Under the pieces are notes generated by a model that made no database searches, was not told where the DNA came from, and was given only the letters and a program-made list of their open reading frames with translations. Made by a program: the position numbers and the translations under genes. From Lachnospiraceae bacterium (GTDB lineage: Bacteria; Bacillota; Clostridia; Lachnospirales; Lachnospiraceae), in the NCBI GenBank assembly GCA_015057405.1, contig SVEK01000004.1, forward strand, positions 1-64,000: a stretch of DNA of 64,000 nucleotides, read 5' to 3'. The first letter of the stretch is position 1; each line of letters starts with the position of its first letter. Shown piece after piece: positions 9,681-19,021 of the stretch.

Positions 9681-10724
9681 TCATTTCCCTGTGGCAACAA
9701 CCATAATTCCTATAGTAAATAAAAACATCATTGCAGCCATAACCATAACCATAAGTAATAACTTTGAGGCAAGGGCAGCAGAACTTATGCATTTTATCAT
9801 TCTGCTGTCTCCGGCCAAAGGTTGGGAAAGAGCTGCTGATGCATGACATGTAAATGTGTAGATTATTATTTTAACAACCGGTATTGCACATATGCCTGTT
9901 ATTACTATAAGTCCTGCCACCCCAACAGAATTTTTAACTATTACACCTACTCCGTACACAGACTGAAAAATTGTCTCACAGGCAGCTCCTGCTGCCGGTA
10001 TATTACTAACCAGTTTACCCAACATCCCTCTATGAACATTTCCTGTTGCCGGAATTACAATACTTTGAACAAAACTCATCCCGGTTACCAGTGCAAATAT
10101 TCCTTTTAACCCAAACGATATTATTTTTTCTATAAGTTCCAGTAATTTTGAAAAATAATCTTCTTCAAGAAGCGGATTAATCATGGAGAATAAAAAATAA
10201 ATGTTGATTGCAGGGATAAAAACTTTAAGAAGAACCACCTCTACCAATGCTATAACTGCTAAAGATGACTGATACATAACTATGCTGCCTTCTCCTGCAA
10301 CATAACTTACTGTCATTAAAAATGTCGGTAGCAGAGCTTTCATAAACTCTACCAATCCTGTTATACCCGAATTAGCAACACTTCCAAGCTGCTCAAAGGA
10401 TACCGACAAAATTATGAATAATATCATGTACGTAACATAAAACCCATTTTCTGATACTTGTCTGTTTCCGAATGTTTTCGATAAATTGATAAAAATTGCC
10501 GCAATGAGCATAATTAGCAGAATATTCGCAAACAACGATTTAATATCATTCAATTGAGAGCTAACTACATTTTCAATACTTTTATACACCCCGTCATAGG
10601 AAATACCGCCATTATTAATTATTTCATCCACATAATCTCCAAAGCCTTTATTATCACTTAGTATTCCGTCTAAAACTTTATCAATTCCGCTATAATCAAA
10701 TTCTTTGTATTTATATGAATCCAA
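9681..10724 (-). CDS. spoIIIAE: Stage III sporulation protein AE
   Basis: Multi-TM protein with SpoIIIAE signatures, operon position. Confidence 0.92.
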   Translation of the reverse strand: MDSYKYKEFDYSGIDKVLDGILSDNKGFGDYVDEIINNGGISYDGVYKSIENVVSSQLNDIKSLFANILLIMLIAAIFINLSKTFGNRQVSENGFYVTYMILFIILSVSFEQLGSVANSGITGLVEFMKALLPTFLMTVSYVAGEGSIVMYQSSLAVIALVEVVLLKVFIPAINIYFLFSMINPLLEEDYFSKLLELIEKIISFGLKGIFALVTGMSFVQSIVIPATGNVHRGMLGKLVSNIPAAGAACETIFQSVYGVGVIVKNSVGVAGLIVITGICAIPVVKIIIYTFTCHASAALSQPLAGDSRMIKCISSAALASKLLLMVMVMAAMMFLFTIGIMVVATGK

Positions 10725-10760
10725 AAATAATCACCCCTTATTAAAACAGCAAAATACGCC

Positions 10761-11141
10761 TTATCTAATCATCAGAAACACGGTGTCAAACAACGCTTCA
10801 ATAATCGGTGTGCTAATTAGCAATATGCTGAATTTTCCTATCATCTCAACCTGAGATGCAATTGCAGCATGTCCCGCATCTTTGCAGATTCCGGATGTCA
10901 ATTCAGCCACATAAGCTATTCCAAGCATTTTTATTAAAAGGGTTATGTAACCGGAATTGCCTGACAAATAGCTTTTTAACTTATCAATAATACCTACTAT
11001 CCCTGAAAGTTTATCCATTCCCAGATAAACGAGTATAATGCATCCTGCAAATCCGGCAAAAAATCCATATTCTGATTTGATACTCTTAGACATTACAGCT
11101 ACTACTACCGTAATAAGACTGATGATTGCAATTTTTATCAT
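10761..11141 (-). CDS. spoIIIAD: Stage III sporulation protein AD
   Basis: MIKIAIISLITVVVAVMSKSIKSEYGFFAGFAGCIILVYLG...; start moved to ATG at 11141, giving an ATGA overlap with spoIIIAC. Confidence 0.92.
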   Translation of the reverse strand: MIKIAIISLITVVVAVMSKSIKSEYGFFAGFAGCIILVYLGMDKLSGIVGIIDKLKSYLSGNSGYITLLIKMLGIAYVAELTSGICKDAGHAAIASQVEMIGKFSILLISTPIIEALFDTVFLMIR

Positions 11142-11332
11142 AGCGAAAACAACTCCTGAATAGTATCGAATAATTCTGCTATATACGGAATTATCCACAT
11201 TAATACAAGCAGCAATCCTGCAAGACTGGTCAAAAATGCCTGTTCTTCCCTACCCGAATGTTTAAGAACCTGACTTAACACAGATACAAGTATTCCTACT
11301 GCAGCTATCTTAAAAATAAGATTTATTGTCAT
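11138..11332 (-). CDS. spoIIIAC: Stage III sporulation protein AC
   Basis: MTINLIFKIAAVGILVSVLSQVLKHSGREEQAFLTSLAGLLLVLMW, operon position. Confidence 0.94.
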   Translation of the reverse strand: MTINLIFKIAAVGILVSVLSQVLKHSGREEQAFLTSLAGLLLVLMWIIPYIAELFDTIQELFSL

Positions 11333-11342
11333 TCTTCATCCC

Positions 11343-11867
11343 TCATATAATTAGTATTGTGATAAATGCACCGAAAGCAATTCCGAGAACTCTGCAAAGC
11401 TTAACCCTGTCTTTTACTTCACGTCCAAGTTCATTAATTCTTATATCAACATTTTCTATATACAAATCCGTTCTTTTTAACAAGCTGTCAACATCACAGT
11501 TTCCGATATCTTTGCCAAATCTTAATAATCTTCTGTAATCTTCGTAATACATATGTTGTGAAAGTCCGGTTTTCTTCCCTGCCACTTCCCACAACCGCTC
11601 AATATCGTTGTCCTCATTTTGATTAATAAGTTCTGCTAATACGCCGAAATATTCACACCATTTTCCGTCACTGTACTCAATAACATACTCAAGAAGTTCT
11701 TTTATCGGTGGGGCCTGATAAACAAGTTCGCCCCGCATAATAACCAATAGCCTTTTTAATGACTCGAGAGATTTTATGCAATCCCTTGCCCGATCTCCCA
11801 ATATCATTCCTATCATTGTCGTTGCTGAAATAATCATAACTGCACCAACTATTTTAATTCCCATCAA
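11343..11867 (-). CDS. spoIIIAB: Stage III sporulation protein AB
   Basis: Type II secretion F-like (KSLESLKRLLVIMRGELVYQAPPIKELLEYV), operon position. Confidence 0.93.
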   Translation of the reverse strand: MMGIKIVGAVMIISATTMIGMILGDRARDCIKSLESLKRLLVIMRGELVYQAPPIKELLEYVIEYSDGKWCEYFGVLAELINQNEDNDIERLWEVAGKKTGLSQHMYYEDYRRLLRFGKDIGNCDVDSLLKRTDLYIENVDIRINELGREVKDRVKLCRVLGIAFGAFITILII

Positions 11868-12798
11868 AAATCACTCCTCTGTCCGCATCCCGAATTTCGC
11901 ATACATGTCCGGTTCTGCATTTATCCGTTAATAATACATACCTTTGAAATAAAGACCTGTCTATCATTTCAAATAACAAATGATTATTACATATATCTTC
12001 AACGGAGCTGCCATGAACCGTTGCAATAACCGCACATCCGCTTACTATGGCATACCTTACGGCAACCACATCTTCTTTAGTCCCAAGTTCATCTACAGCT
12101 ACTACTTTTGGTGACATGCTTCTGATTAACCGGTATATCCCTTCCGCTTTGCTGCAATTATCATAAACATCCGTCCGAAGTCCCACATCATTCTGAGGAA
12201 TGCCTCTATAACATGCACATATTTCGGAACGTTCATCAACAACCCCTACGCTAAGCCCCTGTTGACATTGTTTTTCATTACCCCATCCATCAGATAACTG
12301 TCTGGTAACATCCCTTAACAAAGTTGTTTTTCCACCTCCCGGTGGTGATATAATAATGGTATTCAGAATCCGTTCCCCATCAAACAGATAGGGAAGTATC
12401 CCATCAGCGCATCCTTTTATCTCTCTTGCAATCCTTATATTAATAAATGTAATATTTCTAATACTTTTAATTTTTCCGGCTTCTTTATTAACTTTTCCGG
12501 AAAAACCAATCCGATGTCCTCCTTTGATAGTAATAAACCCCTGACTTATGTTATCCTCATACGCATAAATTGAATATTCGCTGACTGATTTTACGCAGTC
12601 TCTCAAATTTTCAACAGTTAACCTTATCCCACCAAGTTTTTCCGTTAATACTATTTCTCTTTCATCACAATTAACAACAATCCATCTGTTTACCCTAAGC
12701 CTTATCTCTTTAATTCTATCAATGCTGTTTATTCCATTTTCAATAACTGAGCTTATACATTTTGGAAGAACTTTTAACACTTCATCAATATTTCTCAT
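11854..12798 (-). CDS. spoIIIAA: Stage III sporulation protein AA (secretion ATPase-like)
   Basis: Walker A SPPGGGKTTLLRDVTR, VDERSEICACYRGIPQNDVGLRTDVYD, VVAVDELGTKEDV. Confidence 0.96.
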   Translation of the reverse strand: MRNIDEVLKVLPKCISSVIENGINSIDRIKEIRLRVNRWIVVNCDEREIVLTEKLGGIRLTVENLRDCVKSVSEYSIYAYEDNISQGFITIKGGHRIGFSGKVNKEAGKIKSIRNITFINIRIAREIKGCADGILPYLFDGERILNTIIISPPGGGKTTLLRDVTRQLSDGWGNEKQCQQGLSVGVVDERSEICACYRGIPQNDVGLRTDVYDNCSKAEGIYRLIRSMSPKVVAVDELGTKEDVVAVRYAIVSGCAVIATVHGSSVEDICNNHLLFEMIDRSLFQRYVLLTDKCRTGHVCEIRDADRGVIFDGN

Positions 12799-12828
12799 AA
12801 CATCCCCCCCGTTCTTAATCCATACTCT

Positions 12829-12857
12829 AATATATGTACAAGCAATTTATTTATGAC
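12829..12857 (-). promoter_or_regulatory. Putative sigma-E-type promoter of spoIIIA operon
   Basis: Minus strand GTCATAA - 14 nt - CATATATT, starting ~30 nt upstream of the spoIIIAA ATG; resembles sigma-E consensus (-10 CATAxxxT). Confidence 0.5.
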
Positions 12858-13086
12858 CTTAATTTGACACCATCCTTTTTTTTATGGTAGACTCCCTAAT
12901 AAAACATAGCTTGATGTACTCGCGTAATCTATTAAATATAGACATTCGAGATAGATTTTTATTCGACAACATAGTTTTTGCAGTACGTACACGGTGTGTA
13001 CGACGAGAAAAATAAGACAGCCGAGTGAATATATAGCCGAAAATCAATGTTTTAAAATAAAGAATTAATGAAATGGAGGAAAGACT

Positions 13087-13866
13087 ATGCAGTATGGACT
13101 CATCGGAGAAAAACTGGGTCACAGTTATTCGAAAATAATTCATGAAATGATTGCGGATTATACATACGATCTGATTCCGCTTACGAAAGAAGAATTTCAT
13201 ACCTTTATTAAGGAAAAACCATTCAAAGCAATCAATGTTACAATTCCGTATAAGCAGGATGTTATACCGTATCTTGACAGTTTGGATGATAACGCAAAAA
13301 ATATTGGTGCTGTTAACACAATTGTTTGTGAAAACGGGAAATACATAGGTCATAATACTGATTTTGCCGGTTTTATGTATATGATAAAAAAATACAATGT
13401 AGAAATAGAGGGTAAAAAAGTTCTCGTGCTTGGTAAAGGCGGTGCTTCAAAGGCTATTATTGCTGTTTTGAAAGCATTAAATGCCGGAAAAATATATACC
13501 GTGTATTATAAACCGGCCGAAGACTCAATAACCTATGAAGAGTGTCTGCAAAATCACACTGATGCAGATGTCATCGTTAATACGACACCGGTAGGAATGT
13601 TCCCAAATATGGATGATTCTCCAATAGACCTTTCTTTATTTACTTCCTGTAAAGCGGTCCTTGACTTAATATATAACCCTTTAACTACCAAACTGGTTAG
13701 TCAGGCCAGAGCTCTTGGAATGACAGGGGCAACCGGACTTGAAATGCTTGTTGCCCAGGCTGTGTACGCATCTGAATTTTTCCAAAACAAAAAACTGTGT
13801 GCTTCCGACGAAGAATACACACAGTTAATTGACAAAATCACTTCAGATATTTCGGCTAACCTGTAA
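13087..13866 (+). CDS. aroE: Shikimate dehydrogenase
   Basis: MQYGLIGEKLGHSYSKIIHE, AINVTIPYKQDVIPYLD, GAVNTIV, NTTPVGMFP; SD GGAGG. Confidence 0.96.
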   Translation: MQYGLIGEKLGHSYSKIIHEMIADYTYDLIPLTKEEFHTFIKEKPFKAINVTIPYKQDVIPYLDSLDDNAKNIGAVNTIVCENGKYIGHNTDFAGFMYMIKKYNVEIEGKKVLVLGKGGASKAIIAVLKALNAGKIYTVYYKPAEDSITYEECLQNHTDADVIVNTTPVGMFPNMDDSPIDLSLFTSCKAVLDLIYNPLTTKLVSQARALGMTGATGLEMLVAQAVYASEFFQNKKLCASDEEYTQLIDKITSDISANL

Positions 13867-13927
13867 TTTCACCAGCGCTCTTGCATTTCAGCTAGTCCGC
13901 AATTTACAGTTACAAAAACCGACCTGA

Positions 13928-16222
13928 TTACAATATATTATATTTTTCTTCAAATTCATCTACCGGGATAGGCTTTGAGAAATAAAATCCCTGAAGGATA
14001 TCACAGCCTACTCCGGTGAGATACTGAATCTGTTCCTTCGTTTCAACACCCTCGGTTACAGTCACCATACTTAACTCCTTAGACATTGCAACAACCGAAT
14101 TCAAAATTATTTTACCGCGGTTACTATACATTGTTTCCCCAAGGAATCCTTTATCCAGTTTCAATTCATCTACCTTCATATCTTTTAACGTATTCAAAGA
14201 CGAATACCCACTTCCAAAGTCATCAATTGCAATACTGAAACCATAAGAACGCAGTTGCTCAAGCACCTGCAACATCTTACACGCATTAGTTATAATTGCT
14301 GTTTCTGTTATTTCCAATTTAAGTTCGTCAGGTGATATATCATATTTTTCAACAAGTTCTGTAAATGTAGTATATATGTCAATATAGTAAAAATCTTTTG
14401 GTGAAATATTTACGGAAATATATAAATCCTTTACACCCCGTTCTTTCCATTTTTTCAACTGTATACATGCCTGTTCCCATATATATTTATCTAATCGGTA
14501 AATATAGCCTGTCCGTTCAAACAAAGGAATAAATTCTCCCGGAGATATCATTCCCCGTTCAGGATGAATCCAACGCACAAGTGCTTCCCCGCCTAATAGC
14601 TTATGTTCAACAGTTGAAATCTGCGGTTGCAAAAACATCTTGAACTGACCGTCTGCAAGGGCACCTTCAAACTCATTTATCAAAATATTTTGATTTTGAA
14701 GTTCTGCTGTCATGGCATCATCATAATAACATACTGTCATTTCATAATTATCTTTGTTTTTTTCAATTGCCATTATCGCCTTATCGCACATAAGCGAAAC
14801 ATCCATAGCGACATCCTTTATCTCATATATTCCTAAATGAATATGCATCTTATACACGCTGTTTTTCGCCATATTAGCAAGTTCACCAATAATACAGTTC
14901 ATAACTCCTATATCAAATTCCTCTATTGGAACACACACTGCAAATTTATCTGCGGAAAGACGTCCGAATACAGAATCAGGAGCCAGATACTTTTTCATAA
15001 GTTCTGCCGTACGTATAAGAATACTGTCTCCTCTATTGGTACCAAACAACTCATTTACAAGCTTAAAATTACGAATATCCGACACTACCATATACCTTTT
15101 TATATCCGGAGCCCTGTCAATCAAATTTCTGACTTCTTCAAAAAAACCGAGTCTGTTAAGTGAACCTGTAAGCGGATCATGAAATGCCCTAAAACGTTCA
15201 GACTTCAGCTTATTAACAGAAGTGGTAATATCTTTCGTAACAAAATAACATCCGATGTACTCATTTTTCTTACCGTACATAGGAGAAAATGATGTTTCAA
15301 GAATATATTCCTGACCATCAATAGTCTTTTCATCCCGCCAAACAGTCTTCTGCAAGCCGGTAACGTCTTTTTCACCAATCCACTCTTTATAAAATGTTGA
15401 TGTATCTTCCTGGCTGTTTATTAAACCAAAATACTTTTCAAAAGCAGTGTTGTAATACAGACATTCTCCGTCCACATCAAAACATATAATCGAATCATCC
15501 AACCCCCGCACAGCATTTGCCAGCCCATTTACAAGCATGCCCGTCGGAACGTAAATGAATGTAAAATATGAAATTATCAAAACTACAACAAAATATGTTA
15601 TACTCGTTATATCCAATGGGAAATGAAGAATCTTATATAAAGAATTAGCCAAAAAAACTGAGGCAAGACCTATCAAAAGGGTACTGTATTTCCTTCTGTA
15701 TACAGAAACTGTATTAAAAATCTTGTACACAAATATCGAAAGAATCATAGCACCGATAATATATACAAATAAAAGATGAAGATAATATATAACCGTGAAT
15801 GAAGTAGCCGAATAACAATACTCCCCTTCCGCAACTCTGGTCCATTTCATCTCAAACATATGATGAGTCCAGTTATTTACAATAAGGGAGATTGAATCAA
15901 TCCCGGCAATTGCCGATATAATAATCTTAATACTATTCTTTTTATTTACTTTGTCAGCGTAATACTGGGAAAAAACCAGCACAGCTATAGTGAGCCAGTT
16001 ATTTGAAGCCAAATACAAACCATAAGTAAGTGCAGCTATGGTTTGATCTGATACAAATACAGAAACGGCATTCAAAAGAACACTCAACATGCCAAGTATG
16101 TATGCAACCTTCAAAGAATGGCTAAGCTCAGTTTTATGCTTTCTCAAATATAACAAACTAACAAACAAAATAACGACAAGAATTCCGGAAAGAATAACAA
16201 ATCCATTTACCACAACACTCAC
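13928..16222 (-). CDS. Membrane GGDEF/EAL protein (7TM sensor, PAS, degenerate GGDEF, intact-looking EAL)
   Basis: N-terminal multi-TM; PAS-like region; GGDEF position reads SADKF; EAL motifs GGEALVRW, LEITETA, IDDFGSGYSSL, LDKGF, TEGVET, QGFYFSKP. Confidence 0.9.
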   Translation of the reverse strand: MSVVVNGFVILSGILVVILFVSLLYLRKHKTELSHSLKVAYILGMLSVLLNAVSVFVSDQTIAALTYGLYLASNNWLTIAVLVFSQYYADKVNKKNSIKIIISAIAGIDSISLIVNNWTHHMFEMKWTRVAEGEYCYSATSFTVIYYLHLLFVYIIGAMILSIFVYKIFNTVSVYRRKYSTLLIGLASVFLANSLYKILHFPLDITSITYFVVVLIISYFTFIYVPTGMLVNGLANAVRGLDDSIICFDVDGECLYYNTAFEKYFGLINSQEDTSTFYKEWIGEKDVTGLQKTVWRDEKTIDGQEYILETSFSPMYGKKNEYIGCYFVTKDITTSVNKLKSERFRAFHDPLTGSLNRLGFFEEVRNLIDRAPDIKRYMVVSDIRNFKLVNELFGTNRGDSILIRTAELMKKYLAPDSVFGRLSADKFAVCVPIEEFDIGVMNCIIGELANMAKNSVYKMHIHLGIYEIKDVAMDVSLMCDKAIMAIEKNKDNYEMTVCYYDDAMTAELQNQNILINEFEGALADGQFKMFLQPQISTVEHKLLGGEALVRWIHPERGMISPGEFIPLFERTGYIYRLDKYIWEQACIQLKKWKERGVKDLYISVNISPKDFYYIDIYTTFTELVEKYDISPDELKLEITETAIITNACKMLQVLEQLRSYGFSIAIDDFGSGYSSLNTLKDMKVDELKLDKGFLGETMYSNRGKIILNSVVAMSKELSMVTVTEGVETKEQIQYLTGVGCDILQGFYFSKPIPVDEFEEKYNIL

Positions 16223-16285
16223 CCCTATTCTTTTTATTATATTTCGATAATAGCATATTTATACTTTTTAATCAAGTTTTTATAT

Positions 16286-17602
16286 TTATTTTATATCCGA
16301 CAGCTTTGATATAATCATTTGTCTCGCAATTCGTCCTGAGTAGCCACCGCCTGATACGCTCCATCTGTTTGCTTCTGCCAGAAGCTCCTCTTCGCTTATA
16401 TCTAACTCAGGATACTGCTTTGCAATACCTTTAACAATCATATCATACTCTTTTTTCCCGGGTCTTCCGAAATAAATTGTAAGACCGAATCTTGCAGCCA
16501 AAGACAACTTTTCCTGTACCGTATCACTATGGTGAATATCCATGTCCATATCATCTCTGTCTTTCCAAGTCTCTTTTACAAGATGACGTCTGTTTGAAGT
16601 TGCGTATATTAAGACATTGTCCGGTTTCGTCTCCAAACCGCCTTCAATTACAGCCTTTAGATATTTATACTCTGTCTCATATTCTTCAAAAGACAAGTCA
16701 TCCATATAAATAATAAATCTGTAATTCCTGTCCTTTATTGCCTCTATAACCGTAGATAAATCCTTAAACTGATACTTATATATTTCAATAATCCTTAGAC
16801 CTTTGTCATAATACTGATTCAAAATTGCTTTAATACTTGTCGACTTTCCTGTTCCGCTGTCTCCGCAAAGAAGTACGTTATTGGCATTGTATCCGTTTAC
16901 AAATGCTTCTGTATTGTTAATAAGCTGCTCCTTCTGAAGATCATAACCTATAATATCATCAAGAGTTACCGACGAAGTATTGGTAACAGGCACAAGCTTA
17001 GTTACTTCATTTCCGTTTTCAGTTATTATTTTCTTTATTCTAAACGCTTTATTAAGTCCGTATATGCCAACACCATAGTCCCGGTAAAATTCCGTTACGG
17101 TTTTATATAATTCTTCCGGACTGTCACAATCTTTTAATTTGTCCGAAAGAAGCCTTACACAGTTACTGACATTTTTATTAAATCTTCTTTCAGGTTTAAC
17201 TAAAGACTTATAATCAGTTATCAGACTAAAGCAATTAATATTAAGTGCTTTTTCTATATTGGTAAAATCATAATTTAATATATTGTGAAAACAAGCCATA
17301 TCTCCTTTCACGAATATATTAACAGTTCCCTTCTGTGCTTCCGTTTTTTCACAAGTAATTGAAAAAGGATTTTCTGCGGTTGCAAGGATATAGGCAATAT
17401 AATTCTGCCACAAGTTACCGTCAAATCCATAGTCCGTTGCAACATCCAGCAATCGGTTAATCTGAGTATAAATCCTTCCGATAAGCTCGTCTTTCTGATA
17501 TTTACCTATGGCAAATGAACAGAAAATATCTCCCATTTCACTAAGAATTGTATCTTTAATATTGTTACGATATATGATTAGCTTTTCTAATTCTCTATAC
17601 AT
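16286..17602 (-). CDS. DUF815-family AAA ATPase
   Basis: LLCGDSGTGKSTSIKAILNQY, FIIYMDDLSFEEYETEYKYLKAVIEGGLE, ATSNRRHLVKETWKDRDDMD. Confidence 0.88.
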   Translation of the reverse strand: MYRELEKLIIYRNNIKDTILSEMGDIFCSFAIGKYQKDELIGRIYTQINRLLDVATDYGFDGNLWQNYIAYILATAENPFSITCEKTEAQKGTVNIFVKGDMACFHNILNYDFTNIEKALNINCFSLITDYKSLVKPERRFNKNVSNCVRLLSDKLKDCDSPEELYKTVTEFYRDYGVGIYGLNKAFRIKKIITENGNEVTKLVPVTNTSSVTLDDIIGYDLQKEQLINNTEAFVNGYNANNVLLCGDSGTGKSTSIKAILNQYYDKGLRIIEIYKYQFKDLSTVIEAIKDRNYRFIIYMDDLSFEEYETEYKYLKAVIEGGLETKPDNVLIYATSNRRHLVKETWKDRDDMDMDIHHSDTVQEKLSLAARFGLTIYFGRPGKKEYDMIVKGIAKQYPELDISEEELLAEANRWSVSGGGYSGRIARQMIISKLSDIK

Positions 17603-17623
17603 AATTAGTATCCTCTTTCTGAA

Positions 17624-18991
17624 TTACAAACTGTTTAAATCTATTAGAATAACATTATTTATCTGTTTACAACTTATTTCAAAGTCCTCTCTAAAACCGG
17701 ATTTTGAAAACAGATAATAGTATTCACAATCAATCTTTGCATATTCAAGCTTTTCAATCATAGCTGCAAAATCATCATCGCTATATGGCTCATCACTCCA
17801 TTTACACATTCCTGCAATTAATTCGCCTGTCTCAATATCTTTTGCAATGATGTCAATATTATGCTCTTTGCCGTTCCAACTTTCACATATTTCATAATTC
17901 ACCGGCAATCTCTTGTATTGATTCATAAGGTTAAGATACTCCTTACAAACTTTCACAAAGTACGGATGCATATAATCCGAAAGTTGCGGTTCTATAATAT
18001 TGTCATACACATACTCTGTATGTCCCATTTCTAAAAGACCGGTATTAGGAAATACGAATTTATACCAAAAATGCATAAACGGGTCTTTTATACAATACAC
18101 ACCCTTTTGTGTACGACTGTAATCCCCTTCATCACTACTAAACCTTTTTTCAACAATATCAAGCTGAATAAGGTTCTTAATATAAACACTGATTTTTGCT
18201 CTTGAAAAACCTGTCCTTGCATGAAGTTCATTGAGTTTAACTCTTCCGGCAGCAAGATTGGCAAGTATGGTATTGTAAAAACTCAGTTCACGTAACTCTG
18301 ATTTTAGGAATCTTTCCGGTTCACGATAGAACAATCCGTTTTTATCAAGGAAAAGGTTAATTATGTTGCTTTTTACTGAAGATTTGTCTTTCCACATATC
18401 AACATAACCCGGTACTCCGCCAAGAATTCCGTATATATACACACATTGTCTTGAGGAAAGACTTTCAAATCTGTTTACTATATCAACAAAATCAAGTCCT
18501 GAGAGCTTATTAAATGCAGTAATAGACATTGCGAGCTTACCCAAATCTTTTACCATATGATTCTCAACCCACCAGACGGAAGAACTTGTAAGAATAAACA
18601 TAACACTTTTGTCTTCATAGTTTTCCAAAACATCAGCAATAGCATCACGAAGTGCCGGTCCTTGTTTAAGCTCATTATATATTTCATCAATAACAACCAC
18701 TACCTTGTCGGCACCGGAAAATGAGTTTAGCGAATCTTTAATAATGTCTGCAAATTCAACTCCGTTAATCTCTGCTCCGGTACTTTTTTCCAGTTCCTCC
18801 TTCATAAGAAACTGTTGTTCAGTTGTCTGACATTCTTTTGCAAGATAGTATATGTGCGACTTATCCTTTAAAAACTCATTAATCAGCGTTGTTTTGCCGG
18901 TTCCCTGTCTGCCATATAATATTACAAGCGAATTAGCTCCAGCATTATACTGTTCATTAAGAAAACTAAGTTCTTTTTTCCTTCCTACCAT
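17624..18991 (-). CDS. ATP-binding protein, archaeal-type AAA ATPase with C-terminal DUF234-like domain
   Basis: VGRKKELSFLNEQY, Walker A GRQGTGKTTLINEF, wHTH (ARTGFSRAKISVYIKNL), C-terminal NIDIIAKDIETGELIAGMCKW; ATG at 18991 has AAGGATGGGG upstream. Confidence 0.85.
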   Translation of the reverse strand: MVGRKKELSFLNEQYNAGANSLVILYGRQGTGKTTLINEFLKDKSHIYYLAKECQTTEQQFLMKEELEKSTGAEINGVEFADIIKDSLNSFSGADKVVVVIDEIYNELKQGPALRDAIADVLENYEDKSVMFILTSSSVWWVENHMVKDLGKLAMSITAFNKLSGLDFVDIVNRFESLSSRQCVYIYGILGGVPGYVDMWKDKSSVKSNIINLFLDKNGLFYREPERFLKSELRELSFYNTILANLAAGRVKLNELHARTGFSRAKISVYIKNLIQLDIVEKRFSSDEGDYSRTQKGVYCIKDPFMHFWYKFVFPNTGLLEMGHTEYVYDNIIEPQLSDYMHPYFVKVCKEYLNLMNQYKRLPVNYEICESWNGKEHNIDIIAKDIETGELIAGMCKWSDEPYSDDDFAAMIEKLEYAKIDCEYYYLFSKSGFREDFEISCKQINNVILIDLNSL

Positions 18992-19021
18992 ACAACCCCA
19001 TCCTTTCATGCAAAACACAAT

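Noticed and set aside
12859-13353. 164-aa minus-strand ORF across the aroE leader and 5' end
   Set aside because: Antisense to convincing aroE coding sequence; composition (Phe/Ile/Asn/Cys-rich) typical of spurious ORFs in AT-rich DNA
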